Source of the DNA: Mesorhizobium sp. AR02
GTDB taxonomy: Bacteria > Pseudomonadota > Alphaproteobacteria > Rhizobiales > Rhizobiaceae
Direction of reading: 5' to 3'
Assembly (NCBI RefSeq): GCF_024746835.1
Contig: NZ_CP080531.1
Location: forward strand, 3,472,001 to 3,536,000
DNA length: 64,000 nt
Positions 36,109 through 45,693 of this stretch are shown piece after piece. The stretch's first letter is position 1. The number at the start of each line of letters is the position of its first letter. The notes beneath the pieces were generated by a model that was given only the letters and a program-made list of their open reading frames with translations, did no database searches and was not told the origin of the DNA. The translations under genes were made by a program, and so were the position numbers.

Positions 36109-37269
36109 CTACGTCGGATCCTCGCGATGCAGATCATGGATGGCAACGCCATCGACACTGGTCGGCATCGTCAGCCACTTGCGATGGCGCAAGGTGCGCT
36201 GCGTGTCTTCAAGGCCTGTCTCCCAATGCTCGCGCATCGAGGTGCCGGAGAACTCATAGTCCTTGGCGTGACCTTCATAGCCCTTGTGCTGGTAGATCAG
36301 GTGCACGATGTTGACGATGCCAGCGTCGGAATAGTCCGCGATCAGCGCTTCTTCCGCCGGCGTCAGCTGTTCCTTGGGCACACGCTTGAGCGCGTCGAGC
36401 AGCCGCATCTTCAGGCCATGGACGCGCTTGAAATTGTCGGTGTTCTGGCGCGTGCGGCTGGAGTACATGATGTCCTTGTGGCGCGACAGCACGTCCGGCA
36501 TGCTGCGCGGCAGCACACCGCGGGCGCTGAACAGGTCGACCTGGAACACCAGCGACGAACGGTCCTCTTCCTGGTCGAGCAGATATTGCAGCGGCGTGTT
36601 GGAGACGATGCCGCCGTCCCAATAATATTCGCCCTCGATACGGACCGATGGGAAGGCGGGCGGCAACGCGCCGCTGGCCATGATGTGCTCGGGTCCGATG
36701 CGCACCTTCTCGGTGTCGAAATAGACGAAATTGCCGGTGCGGACATTGACTGCGCCGACGCTCAGCCGCTTCTTGCCGTCGTTCAGCACGTCGAAATCGA
36801 TCAGGCTCTCCAGCGTGTCCTTCAATTCGGCGGTGTCGTAGAAGCTGGTGGCGCCCTCGGCGCCCTGCGGCTCGAACCAGGGATTGGGGTTGCGCGGCTT
36901 GAAGAAGCCGGGCTGTCCCATGGTCATCGTCATCCACGACGAGGTGCGGTTGCGGATGTCGCGGTAGATGTCGCCTTCAGGCGTGTAGGACCAGATCTTG
37001 CGGCCCGAGATGGTCTGCCAGAACTGTTCGAGGCGCTGCAGGCGGCGGCTCGGCTCATTGCCGGCGATGATCGAGGCATTGATGGCGCCGATCGACACGC
37101 CGGACAGCCAGCTCGGTTCGCAGCCGGCATCGGCCAGCGCCTGATAGACCCCGGCCTGATAGGCGCCAAGCGCGCCGCCACCCTGGAACACCAGGGCGAT
37201 GCGGTCATATTGCGCCGAGATCTCCTCGATCGTGGCGGCGGCTTCCTTGTTTCGGTTGCGTTCAAGCAC
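36109..37269 (-). CDS. Patatin-like phospholipase/acyl hydrolase
   Basis: The 386-residue protein should hydrolyse acyl esters. It carries the oxyanion-hole motif [14 protein letters not shown] (about residues 28-41), the nucleophile elbow [10 protein letters not shown], and the catalytic Asp in [10 protein letters not shown]. The C-terminal part (about 270-386) matches the extra domain (DUF3734-like) seen in patatins encoded beside 3-hydroxybutyrate dehydrogenase. GTG 37269 has GGAGA six bases upstream and overlaps the end of the acetoacetate decarboxylase gene by eight bases, so the two are coupled. The neighbours suggest a role in PHB or storage-lipid turnover. Confidence 0.88.
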   Translation of the reverse strand: MLERNRNKEAAATIEEISAQYDRIALVFQGGGALGAYQAGVYQALADAGCEPSWLSGVSIGAINASIIAGNEPSRRLQRLEQFWQTISGRKIWSYTPEGDIYRDIRNRTSSWMTMTMGQPGFFKPRNPNPWFEPQGAEGATSFYDTAELKDTLESLIDFDVLNDGKKRLSVGAVNVRTGNFVYFDTEKVRIGPEHIMASGALPPAFPSVRIEGEYYWDGGIVSNTPLQYLLDQEEDRSSLVFQVDLFSARGVLPRSMPDVLSRHKDIMYSSRTRQNTDNFKRVHGLKMRLLDALKRVPKEQLTPAEEALIADYSDAGIVNIVHLIYQHKGYEGHAKDYEFSGTSMREHWETGLEDTQRTLRHRKWLTMPTSVDGVAIHDLHREDPT

Positions 37270-38050
37270 GAATCTTCTCCGGCTGGGTTGTGCTGGTTGC
37301 GAGCCGGCTGTGATCGGCAAGATAGTCGTGCACGACCTCGCCCAAGCCAAGCGTCAGATCGGCTTTGAAATGAACGGCGGAGACGATGTCGAGCACCGGC
37401 AGCTTCGCCACGTCGGCCATGACGTGGGGCCGAAGATCGAGTGCCGCAGGCGCCGTCCAGGCTTCCTTCAGCGTGATGTCGGTGAGGTAGTAGCGCACCA
37501 GCTCGCAGATACGCGGCGTGCCGTCGACATGCGGGATGATCTTGATGAGGAAGTTGGGAGCGGCGAGCGCGGCGAGCACGGAATCGTGATCGGCTTCCCG
37601 GTGCTTATAGCCCATCGTGCCGGTGGCGCACAGAACGCTGCCATAGTGCAACGTGCCGACGATCACCTCGCCTTCATGGACGATCTTGGGATTGGCCAGC
37701 TTCTTGGGAAACCCCCACAGCTCGCGGCCGCCGGCGATTGGCGCGTCGTCGTCGAGATACATCGAGTGGACATAGCCGCCATGCTGGCCCTTGTACTTCA
37801 CCGGGATGACCTGGCCGGTCTCGGTGTAGTCGCCGAAGCCCGTGGAGTCCGGCATGCGGATGAATTCGTATTTGACCAGCGGTTCGTCGATCTCCAGCGG
37901 CGCCGGCACCACGGCCTCGAGCGCCTCGCGCGTCGTGCGGTAGGTGATGATGATGTATTCGCGGTCGAAGAAACGATAGGGCCCGGGCGGGAAAGACGGA
38001 TTGGTCAGCGGCATCGCATAGGCGCGCTTCACGACATCGGCGATTTCCAA
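37262..38050 (-). CDS. adc: Acetoacetate decarboxylase
   Basis: The 262-residue enzyme converts acetoacetate to acetone and CO2 through a Schiff-base lysine. The N-terminus ([20 protein letters not shown]), [18 protein letters not shown] and [14 protein letters not shown] (the region of the catalytic lysine) are typical. TTG 38050 is taken as start because it puts the family N-terminus at residue 1 and follows GGGGGTGCAGC; an ATG would add 28 unrelated residues. It is coupled to the downstream patatin gene and diverges from bdhA, whose product makes acetoacetate. Together they form a ketone-body unit. Confidence 0.92.
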   Translation of the reverse strand: MEIADVVKRAYAMPLTNPSFPPGPYRFFDREYIIITYRTTREALEAVVPAPLEIDEPLVKYEFIRMPDSTGFGDYTETGQVIPVKYKGQHGGYVHSMYLDDDAPIAGGRELWGFPKKLANPKIVHEGEVIVGTLHYGSVLCATGTMGYKHREADHDSVLAALAAPNFLIKIIPHVDGTPRICELVRYYLTDITLKEAWTAPAALDLRPHVMADVAKLPVLDIVSAVHFKADLTLGLGEVVHDYLADHSRLATSTTQPEKIRA

Positions 38051-38292
38051 GCTGCACCCCCATGGTTCTTCAGACGGGTTTTCATTCAGGAATAAGCGCG
38101 CGAATGCGCAGCCGATTATGTTGCACGGCACCATGACAATGCCGTGTCAGCCTGACCGTGGTTTCGCGGCGGGCGAGAGCCATGCCGGCGCGGTCGTCTG
38201 GCTGTAATCGCATCGACATATGGCTCTGTCATTGTCATGTTGCGACGCACAATTATATCCTCCTATTCCCCTCCCACTCTCGCGAGATCACC

Positions 38293-39081
38293 ATGGGTTC
38301 CCTGTCTTCGAAGAATGCCCTCGTCACCGGCTCGACCAGCGGTATCGGCCTGGCCATCGCCCGCGCCTTCGCCGCCGAAGGCGCCAACGTCACCATCAAT
38401 GGTCTTGGCGATGCGGCTGCCATCGAGCAGGAGCGCGCCGGCATCGAGAAGGACTTTGGCGTCAAGTGCCGCTACTCCGACGCCAACATGATGGATGGCG
38501 CGGCAGTGAGCGCCATGGTGCATGACGCCGAGGCGGCGTTCGGCAGCCTCGATATCCTGGTCAACAATGCCGGCATCCAGCATGTCGCGCCGATCGAGGA
38601 CTTCCCCGACGACAAGTGGGAAGCCATCATCCGCATCAATCTCTTGGCGGCCTTCTATGCCATCAAGGCGGTGGTGCCCGGCATGAAGGCACGCAAATGG
38701 GGCCGCATCATCAATACGGCGTCGGCGCACGCGCTGGTCGCCTCGCCATTCAAATCGGCCTATGTCTCGGCCAAGCACGGCATTGCCGGCCTGACCAAGA
38801 CGGTGGCGCTGGAAGTCGCGCAGGACGGCATCACCGTCAACGCCATCGCGCCGGGCTATGTCTGGACGCCGCTGGTCGAAAAGCAGATCCCCGACACGAT
38901 GAAAGCGCGAGGCATGACCGAAGAGCAGGTCAAGCACGACGTGCTCTTGGCTGCACAGCCGACGAAGGAATTCGTCACTGTCGAGGAACTTGCGGCGCTG
39001 ACGCTGTTCCTGTGCTCGGATTCAGCCAGGCAGATCACCGGTACGACTTTACCGATGGATGGCGGCTGGACGGCACAGTAA
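38293..39081 (+). CDS. bdhA: 3-Hydroxybutyrate dehydrogenase (SDR)
   Basis: The 262-residue NAD-dependent SDR oxidises 3-hydroxybutyrate to acetoacetate in the PHB cycle. It has ALVTGSTSGIGLAIARAFA, DILVNNAGIQHVAPIEDFP, and the catalytic YVSAKHGIAGL. The C-terminal FLCSDSARQITGTTLPMDGG and final GGWTAQ are characteristic of this enzyme. ATG 38293 follows CTCGCGAGATCACC, a weak site. Its last 33 bases overlap, antisense, the 3' end of the Dpp-type ATPase gene. A second diverged copy of its 3' end stands at 46828-46905. Confidence 0.95.
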   Translation: MGSLSSKNALVTGSTSGIGLAIARAFAAEGANVTINGLGDAAAIEQERAGIEKDFGVKCRYSDANMMDGAAVSAMVHDAEAAFGSLDILVNNAGIQHVAPIEDFPDDKWEAIIRINLLAAFYAIKAVVPGMKARKWGRIINTASAHALVASPFKSAYVSAKHGIAGLTKTVALEVAQDGITVNAIAPGYVWTPLVEKQIPDTMKARGMTEEQVKHDVLLAAQPTKEFVTVEELAALTLFLCSDSARQITGTTLPMDGGWTAQ

Positions 39082-40737
39082 GCCGGCCCCTGGCTCTGTT
39101 GTCGCGATTGCATCCGGACGCGACAGTTTCGGGATGGCGGCGATCAACTCGCGGGTATAGGCCTGCTGCGGCCGGTCCAGAACGTCTTCCGTGTTGCCAT
39201 ACTCAACCAGCTTGCCGTGCTGCATGACCGCAACCTGTTCGCAGAGATAGCGCACCACGCCCAGGTCGTGGGAAATCAGGATCAGCGTCAGCGACAATTC
39301 GCGACGCAGCCGCGCAAAGAGGTCGAGGACCTGGGCCTGGATGGTGACATCCAGAGCGGAGGTGACTTCGTCGGCGATCAAAATCTCCGGCTCCAGCGCC
39401 AGGGCTCTTGCGATGCCGACGCGTTGGCGCTGGCCGCCGGAAAGTTGCGTGGTGCGGCGGTCCAGCAGCTGACGAGGCAATTCCACTTTCTCCATCAGCT
39501 CGCGGATCCGCGTCGGAATTTCCCGCTGCGGGCAGATATTCTGTTGCAGCAGTGGTTCGGCCAGGGTCCGTGCAACCGTAAAAGCCGGGTTGAGGGACAT
39601 AAACGGGTCCTGGAACACCATCTGCAGTTTGCGGACCTGCTCCGGCCGGCGCCTTGCGAGCGCGCGGTCGAGCGATTGGCTGTCCACCTCGATCTCTCCT
39701 TGTTGCGGCTGCACCAGGCCGGCGATGGCCCGGGCGATGGTGCTCTTGCCGGAACCGGACTCGCCGACAATCCCGAGTGCACCGCCGCGACGCAGCGCCA
39801 ACGAAACATTGTCGACCGCGCGCACGATCTGCGGCGGCTTGCGCGTCGCCCAGGCCGCAAGGCTCTGCCCCGGATAGAAGTTCACGCACAGGTTCTTCAC
39901 CAGGAGATGCGGTTTCGCCGCCGCCACGGGACAGGCGTGCGTGGTTGGCTTCATCAGCGAGGGTTGGGAAGCGATCAGGCGCTTCGTATAGTCATGCGCC
40001 GGTTCACGCAGGATCTGGTCGACCGATCCGATCTCCAGCACGGCACCGTCCTTCATGACAACGACGCGGTCGCACATTTCCGCGATCACGCCAAGGTCGT
40101 GAGAGACCAGAATGATCGACAGCTTGCGTTCGCGCCGGATGCCGCGAAGCAGGTCGAGTATCTGAGCTTGCACCGTGACATCAAGTGCTGTCGTCGGCTC
40201 GTCGGCAATCAGCAGTTTCGGTTCGCAGGCAAGGGCCGCCGCGATCATCACCCGCTGACGCATGCCACCCGACAGCTCGTGTGGATACGCAGCCGCCCGC
40301 CTGGCCGCGTCCTTGATATGCATGTTCTCCAGCAGGCCGATCGCCCGAGCATTGGCCTGTCGCCAGGATATGCCCTGATGAACCACCATCGCCTCGCCCA
40401 CCTGACGTCCGACCGTCATGATCGGATCGAGATGCGTCGACGGATTCTGGAAGATCATCGCCGCTTGCCCGCCACGCAGCCGCCCCAGCTCGACATCCTT
40501 CATGGCGAGGACATCACTGCCCTCGAACATGATCCGGCCCGACTTCACCAGCGCGTTACCGGCAATCAGCTTCAAGATGGCCCTGCAAGCCACCGTCTTG
40601 CCGGAGCCGGATTCACCGACGATTCCAAGGACCTCGCCTTCCTTCAACGAAAAGCTGACGCCGCGCAGGGCTTGGACATCGCCAAAATTGGTGGTGAAGT
40701 CGATGGTGAGGTTCTCGACGCTGACGAGGTCGCTCAT
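39049..40737 (-). CDS. Peptide-type ABC transporter ATPase, two ATPase domains fused (DppD-DppF type)
   Basis: The 562-residue protein carries two full ATPase domains. Domain 1 (about residues 1-265) has GESGSGKT, LSGGMRQRV and LIADEPTTALD. Domain 2 (about 275-545) has GESGSGKST, LSGGQRQRVG and LIADEVTSALD, in which the usual Pro is replaced by Val. It drives the DppBC-type permeases encoded just upstream. The last ten residues (LLCRPAAIHR) are encoded by the antisense of the bdhA 3' end, which suggests that the natural stop was lost when this block joined bdhA. It is the last gene of its operon, two bases after the DppC-type gene. Confidence 0.92.
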   Translation of the reverse strand: MSDLVSVENLTIDFTTNFGDVQALRGVSFSLKEGEVLGIVGESGSGKTVACRAILKLIAGNALVKSGRIMFEGSDVLAMKDVELGRLRGGQAAMIFQNPSTHLDPIMTVGRQVGEAMVVHQGISWRQANARAIGLLENMHIKDAARRAAAYPHELSGGMRQRVMIAAALACEPKLLIADEPTTALDVTVQAQILDLLRGIRRERKLSIILVSHDLGVIAEMCDRVVVMKDGAVLEIGSVDQILREPAHDYTKRLIASQPSLMKPTTHACPVAAAKPHLLVKNLCVNFYPGQSLAAWATRKPPQIVRAVDNVSLALRRGGALGIVGESGSGKSTIARAIAGLVQPQQGEIEVDSQSLDRALARRRPEQVRKLQMVFQDPFMSLNPAFTVARTLAEPLLQQNICPQREIPTRIRELMEKVELPRQLLDRRTTQLSGGQRQRVGIARALALEPEILIADEVTSALDVTIQAQVLDLFARLRRELSLTLILISHDLGVVRYLCEQVAVMQHGKLVEYGNTEDVLDRPQQAYTRELIAAIPKLSRPDAIATTEPGAGLLCRPAAIHR

Positions 40738-40738
40738 C

Positions 40739-41590
40739 TCAGGATTCCGTGTTCAAGAGGCGGGCGAGACCATCAGCGGTCAACGAGAGGCCCAGCGCCA
40801 GAAGGCAGATGGCGATGCCTGGAAAGATCGCAATCCACCAGGCGGTGGTCAGGTAGGTCTGCCCGTCGGCGATCATCGCGCCCCATTCCGGTGTCGGCGG
40901 TTGGATGCCGAGGCCGAGAAAGCCCAGCGACGATCCAAGCACGATGGCCAGCACGGCATCGGTCATGACGAAGACGATCGATGGGACGATGGCATTTGGC
41001 AGGATGTGGAACAGCATGATGCGCGAATGGCCAAAACCCATGCCGCGCGCCGCCAGCACGAAATCGGCGCCGCGCAGCACCAGCGCCTGGCTCCGCACCA
41101 GTCGTGCATAGCTGACCCAGTTCACCAGGGTGAGCGAGATGAAGTAGCTCTTGAGGCCCGGCCCCAGCACGGCAACGATGGCGATCACGAGGACGAAATA
41201 GGGAAACGATACCGTGACCTCGAGGATGCGCATCAGCACCGCATCGACCCTGCCGCCCAGATAGCCGGCGACAAGGCCGAAGATCGTTCCCAGGATGATC
41301 GGCCCGACCACGCCGAAGAAGGCCATGGCGAGATCATAGCGCGCGGCAAACAGTGTCCGTGCTAGGACATCCCGGCCGATGGCGTCGGTGCCAAACCAAT
41401 GCTCGGCGCCGGGTGGTTTCAGTGCCTGCATAACATCGACCTTGATCGGGTCGAAGCTGGTCAGCACCGGTGCCAGTATGGCCGGGATGATCCAGGCCAG
41501 GGTGATGGCGCCGCCAAAGACCAGGGTTGCCGGCAGGGTCCGAATCCGCGCCATGGCCAAGGGGCCGCTGCCCCGCATCACATCGCTCAC
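40739..41590 (-). CDS. Peptide-type ABC transporter permease (DppC type)
   Basis: The 283-residue permease has the short cytoplasmic N-terminus and first span typical of DppC, followed by HWFGTDAIGRDVLARTLFAAR. The EAA-type loop is AARGMGFGHSRIMLFHILPN. GTG 41590 overlaps the stop of the DppB gene in a GTGA arrangement; ATG 41578 is an alternative start. It forms the channel with the DppB-type protein and is driven by the fused ATPase. Confidence 0.92.
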   Translation of the reverse strand: MSDVMRGSGPLAMARIRTLPATLVFGGAITLAWIIPAILAPVLTSFDPIKVDVMQALKPPGAEHWFGTDAIGRDVLARTLFAARYDLAMAFFGVVGPIILGTIFGLVAGYLGGRVDAVLMRILEVTVSFPYFVLVIAIVAVLGPGLKSYFISLTLVNWVSYARLVRSQALVLRGADFVLAARGMGFGHSRIMLFHILPNAIVPSIVFVMTDAVLAIVLGSSLGFLGLGIQPPTPEWGAMIADGQTYLTTAWWIAIFPGIAICLLALGLSLTADGLARLLNTES

Positions 41591-42525
41591 AATTTCACCC
41601 GTGGATCGAGAATGGCGGTCAAGATGTCGACGGCAAAATTCGAAATGACAACACCGACGGCCAGCAACAGGGCCACTGCCTGGACAACGAACTGGTCGTG
41701 CGTGAGAACGCCGCGGATGAGCAGATTGCCAAGCCCTGGAATGTTGAAGACATTTTCGACAACGACCGTTCCGCCAATCAGGAAGGCGACAACGACGCCC
41801 AGCAGATTGACTGTCGGCAGCAGAGAATTCCAGAACACATGCCGGGAAAAAATGTAGCTCTCCGGCAGGCCCTTGGAGCGGCAGGCGATCGCGTAATCCT
41901 TGTCCATCTGCTGAATGAAGGTCGCGCGCAGATTGCGGGCGAGGATCGGCGTCACCCCGATGCCGATCGTCAGGGCCGGCAGGAACAGATGCCACAGATT
42001 GTTGGCAAAGGTTGGTCCGTACCCCGATACCGGGAAAATCTTCAGCCTCAGGCAGAAGCCCATGATCAGCAGCAGGCCGACAAAGTAGGACGGCACACCG
42101 ACGCCCGCGACGCAGACGAGACGGATGAGATGGTCGATCCACCGCCCGCGTTGCCGGGCAGCGGTGACCGCGAGTGCGAATGTCAACAGCAGCGAGATGA
42201 CGAGGCCATAAAGGATCAAGAAAACCGTTGGCGCGATCCGTGCCACGATGACGCCGCTGACCGGGCCACGAAAGGCAATCGACTGACCGAAATCGCCGCG
42301 CAGGCAATTCAGCACATAATAGAAATACTGCACGGGGACGGGCTGATCGAGACCGTATCGCGCCCGCACGAATTCAATCGCCTCCGGGCTGGCCTTGGGG
42401 CCAAGCATGAGGCGAACCGGGTCGCCGGGCGTCATTTGCAGCAGCAGAAAGGTGATCACACTGATACCCACCAGCACGGGTATCAACTGTATCGGCCGCC
42501 TGAGCACGAAGGAGAATCGATTCAT
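41587..42525 (-). CDS. Peptide-type ABC transporter permease (DppB type)
   Basis: The 312-residue permease shows the usual N-terminal span (RRPIQLIPVLVGISVITFLLLQ, in part) and the MTPGDPVRLMLGPKAS motif. The contact loop reads DYAIACRSKGLPESYIFSRHV, near residue 205. Six membrane spans are predicted. The amino-acid pattern does not separate peptide from nickel, opine or amide transport. The adjacent amidase gene favours a solute with an amide bond. Confidence 0.92.
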   Translation of the reverse strand: MNRFSFVLRRPIQLIPVLVGISVITFLLLQMTPGDPVRLMLGPKASPEAIEFVRARYGLDQPVPVQYFYYVLNCLRGDFGQSIAFRGPVSGVIVARIAPTVFLILYGLVISLLLTFALAVTAARQRGRWIDHLIRLVCVAGVGVPSYFVGLLLIMGFCLRLKIFPVSGYGPTFANNLWHLFLPALTIGIGVTPILARNLRATFIQQMDKDYAIACRSKGLPESYIFSRHVFWNSLLPTVNLLGVVVAFLIGGTVVVENVFNIPGLGNLLIRGVLTHDQFVVQAVALLLAVGVVISNFAVDILTAILDPRVKL

Positions 42526-42598
42526 GTCGGAATCCTGGTGTCAAATCGATGCGAGGCACGGACGAACTGCTTCGCCCCGCCCCCGCATCCTGTGCCGA

Positions 42599-44132
42599 TC
42601 AATCCAGGCTGGTTCCGCCGATGGACGAGAACTGAAGGCCGACGTTCAGGGTCAGTCCCTTTACGCTCGGGGCGTAGGCGTTGAGCCACGTCGGGTGATA
42701 GAGCGCGACCTGCGCCACTTCATCGACCACGGTCTTCTGGATCTGGGCATAGAGTTCAGCCCGTTTGGCATTGTCCGCCTCGCCCGAGGCTTCATCGATC
42801 AGCTTGTTGACCGTCTCGTTGTTGTAGCGGGTGTAATAGGATTTGTTGTCGCCCGCGCCCCAGACGCACCAGCGCAATGCGTTGTCCGGGTCTCGCGTCT
42901 CGTTGTACCACCAGTTCATTTCCGCCTGATATTCGCCGTCGGCGAGGCGGGTCCAGGCCTGAGTCGAGTCGATCTTGGCGATGTTGACGGTGATGCCGAC
43001 TTCCGCCAACTGCGCCTGGATCAGCACGGCCGCCTTTTCCTCGTCGGCACTTCCGGCATTCTGGATGAGTTCGAAACTGGCTCCGGACTTGCCAGATTCG
43101 GCCAGCAGGGCCTTGGCCTTTTCGACGTCCCGGGCAATGACCGGCAGCGATTTGTCGAAGAAATCGAGCGCCGGGCTCATGATGGAACTGGCCGGTGTGC
43201 CGAGACCCAGCGTCACCGCGGCGTTGATCGCGGCGCGGTCGATGCCATAGCTGACAGCCTGGCGGAATTTGAGGTCATTGAAGGGTTCGGCCGAATGGTT
43301 GATCAGCATGTCGTAGGTGGTGCTCGAAGGTTCGGGGTCGGCCCGGAAGCCGGCGGCCTTCAATTCGGCCATGCGCGGGGCTGGAACTCCGAGGCAGACA
43401 TCAAGCTCGCCCGCCTGCAGCATCGAGACCCTTGTGTTGTCGTCAGGGACATAGCGGAATTCGACGCCGTCGATCTTCGGTTCGCCTTCGCGGTAATAGT
43501 GCTCGTTGCGGCCAAGGACGACGCGGTCGCCCGGCTTCAACTCGACGAATTTAAATGGCCCCGATGTGACCGGCGCCTTGGCGAAAGCGTCGTCTCCCAT
43601 TTTCTCAACCGCTGCCTTCGGCACGATGCCGGTATTCCAGATTTCGGTCAGCGTCAGGAAGGGCGTGAATTTGCGATCGAGGGTCATCACCACTGTCTTG
43701 GCATCTTTTGCCTCGATCTTGGTCAGGGGGCTGGAACGGCGCTGCGTAAGCGGAGTCCTTCTGGAAGCGCATGCGGTTCCAGCTGAATGCCACATCCTCG
43801 GCCGTAATCGGCGACCCATCGGAAAATTTGGCCTCGCGCAGGTGGAAGGTATAGGTCTTGCCGTCATCCGCGATGTCCCAGCTCTCGGCAAGGCCCGGGC
43901 CGACTTCGGTGCGATCGGGATTGGCATGCAGCAGGCGTGCATACATCATGCCCTGGATGAGGATATCGGCTCCATAGGTGGTCTTGATCGGGTCCAGGGT
44001 GAGAACCTCGGCCCCATAGGCCATACGCAGGACCTTGCTGCCATCAGCATTGGCTCGAAGCAATGTCGCCGGCAATGTCGCGATGCTGAAGCCGGCAAGT
44101 GCTGCGCTCTTGAGGAATACTCTGCGGTCCAT
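42599..44132 (-). pseudogene. Peptide-type ABC substrate-binding protein (DppA/OppA family), frameshifted
   Basis: The protein would be a family 5 binding protein of about 510 residues. The N-terminal frame (ATG 44132) starts with a twin-arginine-type signal (MDRRVFLKSAALAGFS) and runs through ADILIQGMMYARLL and DVAFSWNRMRFQKDSAYAA. The rest (SPLTKIEAKDAKTVV onward to residue 447 of the second frame) is in another frame. Removing one base near 43734 joins them as AAPFSPLTKIEAKD, so a single extra base explains the break. If the break is real, the transporter of this operon lacks its own receptor. The operon order is regulator, amidase, binding protein, DppB, DppC, ATPase. Confidence 0.85.
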
Positions 44133-44183
44133 GACAATCTCCCATTGTGTTGATGATGTTCCCTGGGCAATCCATGCTTGTTG

Positions 44184-44216
44184 GTTCAAGCAGTCTTGTT
44201 AGTTCAAGCAGTCTTG
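44184..44216. repeat. Tandem 15-base repeat across the amidase stop codon
   Basis: GTTCAAGCAGTCTTG occurs at 44184-44198 and again at 44202-44216, with the amidase stop codon (TAA on the minus strand, 44199-44201) between them. A short slip duplication is the simplest origin. No function is evident. Confidence 0.7.
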
Positions 44217-45647
44217 GGTGACGTGGGTGGGTGGTTTGCGCTGGTGCCAGGAGTATTCGGCCTCGAGCACCGCCCCTAGCCGCAGCAGCAGGTCGTCGCG
44301 CCCGAATGCGGCGACAAACTGCACTCCGATCGGCAGGCCGTTTTGCGTCCAGCCGAGCGGCAGGGATATCGCCGGCGACCCGGTGCCGTTGAAGAGCGCA
44401 CTGAAAGTCTCCTTCGGCGCCAGATCGGCAAACACCGTGTCGATGTCGCGGCCAGGACGATCCGGGTTGTGCGTGCCGATGAGTTCCGGCGAGATCGGAC
44501 AAGTCGGCGTCACCAGCACATCATGGGCGGCCAGGAATTCACCGACTGTCCGGGTGATCTGGTCATAAACAGCGAGAGCCGCGATCAAGCTCGCCGCATC
44601 GAGCGTTTGGCCATGACGGTAGACGGCCAGTGTCGTCTGCTGCAGGCAGGCCTCTTCGAGCGGCCGCCGCAGCAAGCCCGCCAGCTCGTCGAGCGACTGC
44701 GCCGTGGAGGCTGCCCAGATCACTTTCTGTGCCGCCAGATAGCGCTCGTAGTCGAACACGGGGCTGGCTTCGACGACCTTGTGGCCCAGTTGCTCCAGCC
44801 TCTTGCCCACATCGAGGACCGCCGCCTTCACCTCGGCGTCGAGCGGATAGCCGGACCAGGACGTTGTGCACAGGGCGACACGCAAAGCCTTGGGCGGCGA
44901 TGTGATCGCCTGGGCATAGCTGGTGGTCGGATGGACGATCTCATAGCTGTCGCCGGGAAGCGCACCAGACCCGAGATCAAGCAAAGCGGCCGTGTCCCGG
45001 ATCGAGCGTGTCAGCATGAACGAAATGGCGAGGCCCAGCATTGGCGCATTCGATTCCGGCGCGCCGCTGATCCGGCCACGGGACGGCTTCAGGCCAACGA
45101 CACCACAGAAGGCGGCGGGGGTGCGAATGGAGCCACCGCCATCGGCGCCTTGCGCGAAGGGAACGATACCGGCGGCAACGGCCGCGGCCGCGCCGCCGCT
45201 CGATCCCGAAACACCCCGGCTGGTATCCCAGGGGTTGCGCGTCGCACCGTAGAGCGAGGATTCGGTCGCCGCCGCGATGCCGAATTCCGACGTGGTCGTG
45301 CGCCCGATATTGGCAAGGCCGCCGGATCGCATTTTCACCCAGAAGGCGTGATCGTCGCCCGAGGTGAAGCCCTTGGCGAAAACGCTGCCGAACTCTCCCG
45401 GCCGGCCGGCTTCAATGGGGAAATCCTTGGTCAATGTCGGCATGCCGTAGAAAGGTGCCGGTCCAGGAACTTCGCCAAGTGCTTCGATCGCATCGGAATA
45501 GGTTTCGATCACGGCATTGAGCTGCGGATTGACCGCGGCGATCCCCGAAAGGATGCAGTTTCCCAACTCGCGCGGCGTGATTTCCCGCTTGCACAGGAGC
45601 TCGGCCAGGCCGAGCCCGTCATGGGTGGCGTATTCCGTCAACTTCAT
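44199..45647 (-). CDS. Amidase, amidase-signature family
   Basis: The 482-residue enzyme hydrolyses a carbon-nitrogen amide bond through a Ser-cisSer-Lys triad. The lysine lies in TLTKDFPIEAG (about residue 79). The serines lie in GVSGSSGGAAAAVAAGIVPF and the oxyanion stretch is GADGGGSIRTPAAFCG. Length is normal and no signal peptide is present, so it acts in the cytoplasm on an imported solute. ATG 45647 gives the family N-terminus (KLTEYATHDGLGLAELL); ATG 45668 is possible. It lies between the RpiR regulator and the binding-protein gene of the Dpp-type transporter, which suggests uptake and hydrolysis of an amide-containing compound. Confidence 0.92.
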   Translation of the reverse strand: MKLTEYATHDGLGLAELLCKREITPRELGNCILSGIAAVNPQLNAVIETYSDAIEALGEVPGPAPFYGMPTLTKDFPIEAGRPGEFGSVFAKGFTSGDDHAFWVKMRSGGLANIGRTTTSEFGIAAATESSLYGATRNPWDTSRGVSGSSGGAAAAVAAGIVPFAQGADGGGSIRTPAAFCGVVGLKPSRGRISGAPESNAPMLGLAISFMLTRSIRDTAALLDLGSGALPGDSYEIVHPTTSYAQAITSPPKALRVALCTTSWSGYPLDAEVKAAVLDVGKRLEQLGHKVVEASPVFDYERYLAAQKVIWAASTAQSLDELAGLLRRPLEEACLQQTTLAVYRHGQTLDAASLIAALAVYDQITRTVGEFLAAHDVLVTPTCPISPELIGTHNPDRPGRDIDTVFADLAPKETFSALFNGTGSPAISLPLGWTQNGLPIGVQFVAAFGRDDLLLRLGAVLEAEYSWHQRKPPTHVTQDCLN

Positions 45648-45693
45648 GCGCTTGCCCTGCCCATCCACGGATCCAGCAACGGGTGATGCATCG

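Noticed and set aside
39217..40968. 583-residue plus-strand open frame across the Dpp-type genes
   Set aside because: It is antisense to two ATPase domains with all standard motifs and lacks a ribosome binding site or domain.
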